Shown here one piece after another: positions 58,347-64,000 of a stretch of DNA of 64,000 bases. The stretch spans positions 534,800 to 598,799 of the forward strand of contig NW_019773592.1 in the NCBI RefSeq assembly GCF_001039355.2, written 5' to 3'. The stretch is from Lingula anatina. Taxonomy: Eukaryota > Brachiopoda > Lingulata > Lingulida > Lingulidae. The translations under genes and the position numbers were made by a program. A model generated the notes under the pieces. The model saw only the letters and a list, made by a program, of their open reading frames with translations. It was not told the origin of the DNA and searched no databases. Each line of letters begins with the position of its first letter. Within the stretch, counting starts at the first letter, position 1.

Positions 58347-61300
58347 AATTGAGCACATATTGAGTCACGGCGAGTAAACTGCCCCTATTATCGAGGCAGC
58401 TTTAATCAAAAAGTAGTATGTATATTTTATTAGTCACAGTTTGTCGTAGGGAATACTGATATGAAAGATAACCTGCAAAATGCTTAAAAAACATCACGCA
58501 TGATTTGTCACATTACATGACTGTTGCAAAATGCATAATGGCCTTCTAAACTCAACCTTCAAAGGATTTATATGATACATTCTTTGATACTATCTGATTG
58601 TCACCGTCAGCTGCAATGTTGATAAAATAGGGAAATTACATGTTGAGTTGAATTTGAACACAAGCCATATTAAGCCTGTTCAAGTCATGACGAAAAAAAT
58701 CTCACACATTTTCATGGTAGCTAAAATGTTGATGTGACTCTGTGATATTATGCCTGTTTGAGTCCAGTTGGTAAAAAATGCGAAATCTGAAATCTGTTTC
58801 TCCTGCTCAAATACATGTATTCGTCATGGCTTAAATAAAACGAAGAACTTTGAACACTAAACTAATTTACTGGAGAAAGAGGATGGCTGTTTTATTCTGG
58901 AGTTTGTACTCTAGAATTTATTTCATAGTTTGCAAAGACTGGAACTAGGGGTAATGATTCAGTAAGTAATGGTCTGGTTTGAAGTAAAAAAAAAAAACTT
59001 TAATCTCCACTGACCTAGAAAGGAGACTGGAATGAAATTCAAAAAGATAATCCACTTTTTGATACCAGATTATGTAAATCTAATATTAAACATTGTTGTA
59101 TTATTGACCCATCTTTTTAAACCTAGAAACACTGATAAAACGGTCGAGGTCTTGGGCAGGCAACAGTGTAAACAGTGAAATATGTGACATGGGCTAGGGT
59201 GTTCTATGTGTGCTGTGATACGGTTATCTTGGTTAGAATTCCACCGTCTTTAAGATTTTAGCCTCGATTGACTTTTGGGTTCTTTCTTTCAAGAGGAACG
59301 TTTGCTTGTGTTTGTGGAGTTGTCAATTATGTACTCGAGTTTTGAGGCAAGAAAAGGCTCATTTTGTCACAAGTTTTTTTTAATACTAGCACAGTCATGA
59401 TGCGTAGTTGATCAGTCTATGGATTCTTGTGAAATAGCTGCATAACAACCAAGTTTTAAATAAAAGACAGGCTTAAAGACTGCTTCATCTTAAGAAATTC
59501 ATGATATTTTTCACTTTTGTACACCTCTCAGTGAGAGCAAATGCATAATCAGAAATGGGCTAAAACAAACTTCAAATTGACTTTTGGAATTTTGTCCATG
59601 GAACTCAAGAATTTGTGGCATCTGACAGCCTATTTAGTAACAAGAAGACACTGCCCCCCCCCCCTCCCTAAAGAAAAAAAGAAACATTTTTGAGGTTATA
59701 AAAACAATCAGAATACCATGTGCCATAGATCTACAAATTATTGCCTTTTGTTGCCAACCTTCTGACAAGAATTAGAACAAACCAACTATAAACCACACAA
59801 CAGCATTTCAACTGTCTGAATCATATTTGCCCAAAAAATTAGCTTTTTCATTTCTCCTTTTAAATCTTGATAAAGGCAGTCCTTTATTAGTGAAGTAAAT
59901 GTCATACCATCACACTGAATGACATATTTATTATGATAAAGGTAAATGTTACCATTTTAGTCACTAAAAACAATCCTGATACGGTATGGACACATACTAT
60001 TAAATGACAGGTTGGTATCCATACTTTAGTTGGGCAATTTAGTCAAACTTTGGTCCAATGTCCTAATGGATATATTTCTCATGCATATTACTTATTATCT
60101 TGATAATGAAAGTCTTTCTTCTTTTTCAAAAAAGGAAGAAATTATAGGTGAAAGACAATGTTCTTATTTAGGCATAAGCAATCTACAGAAAGATGGGAGA
60201 ATACGGCACATTTTTGGCCATTAGCATTTTTAAAAATCAAAACAAGTAAAATCATAGGATATTAACCCATGGAAACAATAAAGATTATGAACTTAAAATA
60301 AAGGATTGGCAGTCCTGACATGGTTGACATGAGATTTCCTTTGTCACAAATTCTGGGACTCCGTAATATTTTAAAGTTTTTGATATTTTGATAAGAAATT
60401 ACCTTCAAGTTTCTAACACAGTCACTCATGGTGAATTAAAAATCACTCCCACCGCTTTTTCGTTTGTGCTTTAAAATGACTCTGAGTGCAAAATTAAGTG
60501 TCGGCCCCGTTTCATTGTCTTAGCATGCCAAGCTAGCATAAAAACCGTACCGACTGCTCCTTCCGCTGATTTATATCCCTTAATGTTATGTGACACATTT
60601 TGTTGACATTATCCCTGTCACCTATGATGTACATATATGCTCCGCTTCCCATCGTGCCGAACCCATAATTTTCAGATGACACTGCTTCACCTGTAGTTTC
60701 CTTTCAAGTTGTGTAACAAATTTTCCCTCTGGGTCACCTTTTTGTTTGGGGCTCTTTTACTTCAATTACAAGATCTTTTCATTTAGCTTTAGGTTGTTAT
60801 TTAGAGTTACTTGGTGCATAATGAATGAATATTTCAGTAAATATATGACTTTTTTTTTACGTAGGTGAATCATAAAGTTCCTTTTAAAGTGCTCTATTTT
60901 ATCAAATGACACCAAATTCTTGTCTGCCAGCTATGCAAGCCATACCTTTGATGATGATGATGATGTAAAATTACCTGTGAAGCACTTCTAAATCAAGTTG
61001 TCACTGCCTGCAGCATTTTAGCTGTATTAACAATGAGAGTGATGTAAGCTAAGTTCTATGTAAGCACTTGAGATCATGTCTAGGGACTAAAAAACTAGGG
61101 GCATAGAGTGTGAGTAAATGGTAATTATTCAATAAATTTGATTGCCATGAAATAATTATTTTCCAAATGAGTATTCTGTACGTATATTTAAACATGGTGA
61201 TTCTAAAGAAAAAAGTGAGTTTGATTCACAATAGAAAGTACATTTATATAAGTGTCTGGAAATGATAAATCCAGAAAAAGTTAAATATTATAAAATGAGG

Positions 61301-64000
61301 AATTTGATAATTGTTAGTAATTACCATATATTACATTCAGGAGATGGAATTTGCTAGCAATTTTCATAAAACCACCAAGGATGCTAATCCTCAGTTGCCT
61401 TTATGAATTTACCTGTAATATTTCTATGTTTGAGTGATGTAATTCTATTTCTCCAGGGAGAAATTAAACACACGCCACAAGGGCTAGCTGTCAATTTAAT
61501 TTGTATCCATGCAATAGCGTTAAAATATGAAGTGTTAGAAGGCGTGTGAAAGGTGCTAAGACTGCCAGGATGCAAACAGAATTAACATCTGTACTAGTAA
61601 TAAATATTATATCTGACTCAGTTTTTTATAAAAAGCTACCAAACACAAAACATGCTTGTTTCTAATTGCAAAAGCATATACTCATTTTGTAACTGCACTA
61701 CTGTTACAACTATTTTTATGCTGGTTTACCAGGCCAGTTTACTGTGGTACACAGTGATTAAAAAAGTAGAGGGACCTCCTTTCAGCAACCCCAATACAAT
61801 AATACTTTCTGTTGAATATTTACAGAAGCTTAAATATAAAATACACAGGGTCTGAATAAAGCAGTATTTTATATCACCTGGGCTCATTAAAAGCCAACAG
61901 CTTGCACACACTAGCCGAGGTGAATAGATTATAAAAGTGGACCTGTGAGATGAAAAGAAAGTGGAATTTTGTAATTTTAAACGTAGGATCTACTAGAGTC
62001 TATTGAAGGCTTTTTCTTTATTATACTGCTTTGATGTAAATAGGTTTAGTTGTATTGTGATGGAAAGATAATTTGATGCAACTACCTCCCCTTCAAAAAT
62101 TTTAACAAGTCTCATAAATCTTACAGAGTGTTGTCAAAAATTTTGTCATTCAGATATTGTAATTAAATAAACCCCTCCCCCTTCTCCCCCAAAATTTATT
62201 TTTAAAAAGTTCAGGTGATGACCCAATCCCCAGCAGTAGCTTACTTTTTGCTTGCTCCCCACAAATCCATCTACACAGCAGTGAAGCCTGTACCATACTC
62301 AGCATATTAATGTTAATTCCCATACAATTTCTCCATGTCGGTTAGCCACAGATAACTCACCTATGTTAACCAACACATAAATCTTTACTAAGAGTCTGTT
62401 GTACTCGCTGACTTCCCATACTCCAGTTTGTTTATTACCAGACTGTGTTGGTTTTACCAAGTAAGCATATGTTTTTGCCACGCATTTCTTCAGACTTAGC
62501 TTTTTGTTTTATAGACCGAGGATTTATTTTTTTCAAATTTTAGTTTAATGAGTTTCAACAGAAATTGGAGGTTCATACAAATTATATTTACGGATATACA
62601 GGTATTATTTTTTATTCTAAATTTCACTTTTTTATCTTAGAAAATTGAATTCTTCCATACCCTGTGACTAAGCATAACAAATTATAGCCAGAAATCAAAA
62701 TTAAAAAATAAAAAACTGGTAAGTTACCTAGGTCGGTAGACATAAAAGAGATTCACGTATGTCAACAATCAACTAGCTCCCCAAACAACACAGGTTAACT
62801 ACACTATTAACTCAACTTAATGGTCCATTTACACACACGGACAGCCCCTCTGCAGCAGTCAAAGTACTGTTGAAAGAGTGGGTAAAAAATATCAACAATT
62901 TGGCTAAACTGCTGTTTATTCTGAAAATTCAGACATGAAATTAATTCAAAAGTTAAAAGTAATTTAAATAAATAATAGGGATGTGGAGTAAAAGCTGTGA
63001 AGCGTGGTAGTGATGTTTCAGATGTTTAAAGGACGATGCATGTATTAGGTATGGGTGTGATTTAACCGTGTCATTACAGTCATTAAATGGGTGTCTATAG
63101 GGTTAATGTCCAGACGTGGATGACCACAGTTAACACATTACACCTGTCGGAATGACCAAAAGCGCCCAGTCACAGGCCCATAGGATGTAACAGAGAGGGG
63201 TAGTGGACAGTGAATAGGGTCGTTAAAGTGTCATCTTGCCCATTAGAGAGTGAATGGAGGGGAGGGGGATAATTAAAATTGACTTTCCTAAATATATACT
63301 CAAGATATTCATTTCTCCCTGTAATGTCTAGACAAGTACCTGTCTTCTGTATTCAGTGGTTATGTAATCAGTTTGACAGTCCGATTATTATGGTGTTAGC
63401 CAGTCTATTTGCCTTTCTTTAAGGTGATTTCAAAGAGGTTTTGATGGACTGGTTTAAGCAAAGTTGCTCGTACATTTACTCTTTGAAAAATATAACATGC
63501 AGGGTGGGTAGTATGCACAGGTACTGGAACAAAAAACAACTGTAATTTGTACAGTAACTGGCCAAATCCTCTGCATAAAAAAGATAGCTAATGGGTATGA
63601 ATTGTAAATTCATCCCATTAGTGAATACTGTAACTGTTAAAACAGCCGCTTAGATGACAGGGACTCATCCAAAGTTCCACACTGATGTTTTTCCAACTAG
63701 GCAATCACTCTTCTTCTTTGTGCAATTTCCTTCTTAAAATCAAATCACCCATTGAACATAAATTATAGAAACTTTGTTTTAAGATAAAGAGAGAGAGGGA
63801 GAGGGGAGGGGCAACCATATCACTCACCCCTCCCCCCAAAACCAACTGAAATTAATCTTATCTCTTTCTTTATTTTTGTGATGCCCTGTAGGTCAATGCC
63901 ATCACCTGTCTGTGAACTGCTCTCTTCACTTACCTATTATGTCTGTAATAGTGTGAAGAGAGAAACCCCACGGATCAGGTGGTTCAAGTTAAACACTATA

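Larger units (their letters stand above)
53505..64000. other. Probable first intron or intergenic DNA
   Basis: No convincing exon on either strand. Contains the CTAG-flanked MITE, a G-rich tract and an 82-bp tandem duplication. A CpG-richer island near 60490-60700 has no open frame I recognise. Confidence 0.35.

Overview
The window is eukaryotic, non-coding-rich genomic DNA. Genes are broken into short exons by GT-AG introns, gene density is low, and microsatellites (CA, CT, TTA, AATA) and small inverted-repeat transposons are abundant. The base composition, the type of lipid-transfer gene and the mix of hAT-like, Tc1/mariner and fold-back elements suggest a marine invertebrate (a lophotrochozoan or an invertebrate deuterostome). 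The sequence alone does not let me choose a species. There is no operon, CRISPR array, rRNA or tRNA that I can support.

The one gene I can read from end to end lies on the minus strand. It has 13 coding exons between 12475 and 4278, every intron is GT-AG and every reading phase agrees. It encodes a 954-residue secreted protein with a signal peptide, a vitellogenin-N/lipid-transport beta-barrel and helical domain, a furin-type RTKR site at residues 658-661, and a basic, Tyr/Trp-rich C-terminal part I do not recognise. The usual von Willebrand type D module is absent. A TATA box at 14138-14144 followed by a good splice donor at 14075 suggests a 5' untranslated exon about 1.6 kb upstream of the start codon.

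Other probable gene pieces are: a minus-strand first coding exon for a type II single-pass membrane protein (26264-25712), with a perfect palindromic CRE and a perfect palindromic estrogen-response-element consensus about 3 kb upstream (29386-29416); a plus-strand exon at 39679-39795; and a plus-strand first exon at about 53405-53504 preceded by an upstream ORF that overlaps its start codon. The partner exons of these three were not found, so they are exon-level calls only.

Mobile DNA: three copies of a 168-169 bp element with CAGGGGCGG-type ends, each flanked by its own 5-bp target duplication (hAT5-like); a 76-bp almost perfect hairpin, also with a 5-bp duplication; a 555-bp inverted-repeat element inside the lipid-transfer gene that carries a TATA box and the start of a small basic ORF; a family of about 165-bp fold-back elements (two fairly whole copies and one fragment); a fourth inverted-repeat element flanked by CTAG; a Tc1/mariner transposase pseudogene with a nonsense codon; and one end of a decayed mariner-like element.

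Layout: 1-4277 gene-free with repeats; 4278-14144 lipid-transfer gene and promoter; 14145-25711 mostly gene-free with a transposase relic and tandem repeats; 25712-29416 membrane-protein exon and upstream regulatory stretch; 29417-44500 gene-poor, MITE-rich, with one candidate exon; 44500-53400 AT-rich and apparently poor in CpG, without recognisable genes; 53349-53504 candidate first exon; 53505-64000 probably its first intron, with tandem repeats and one MITE.
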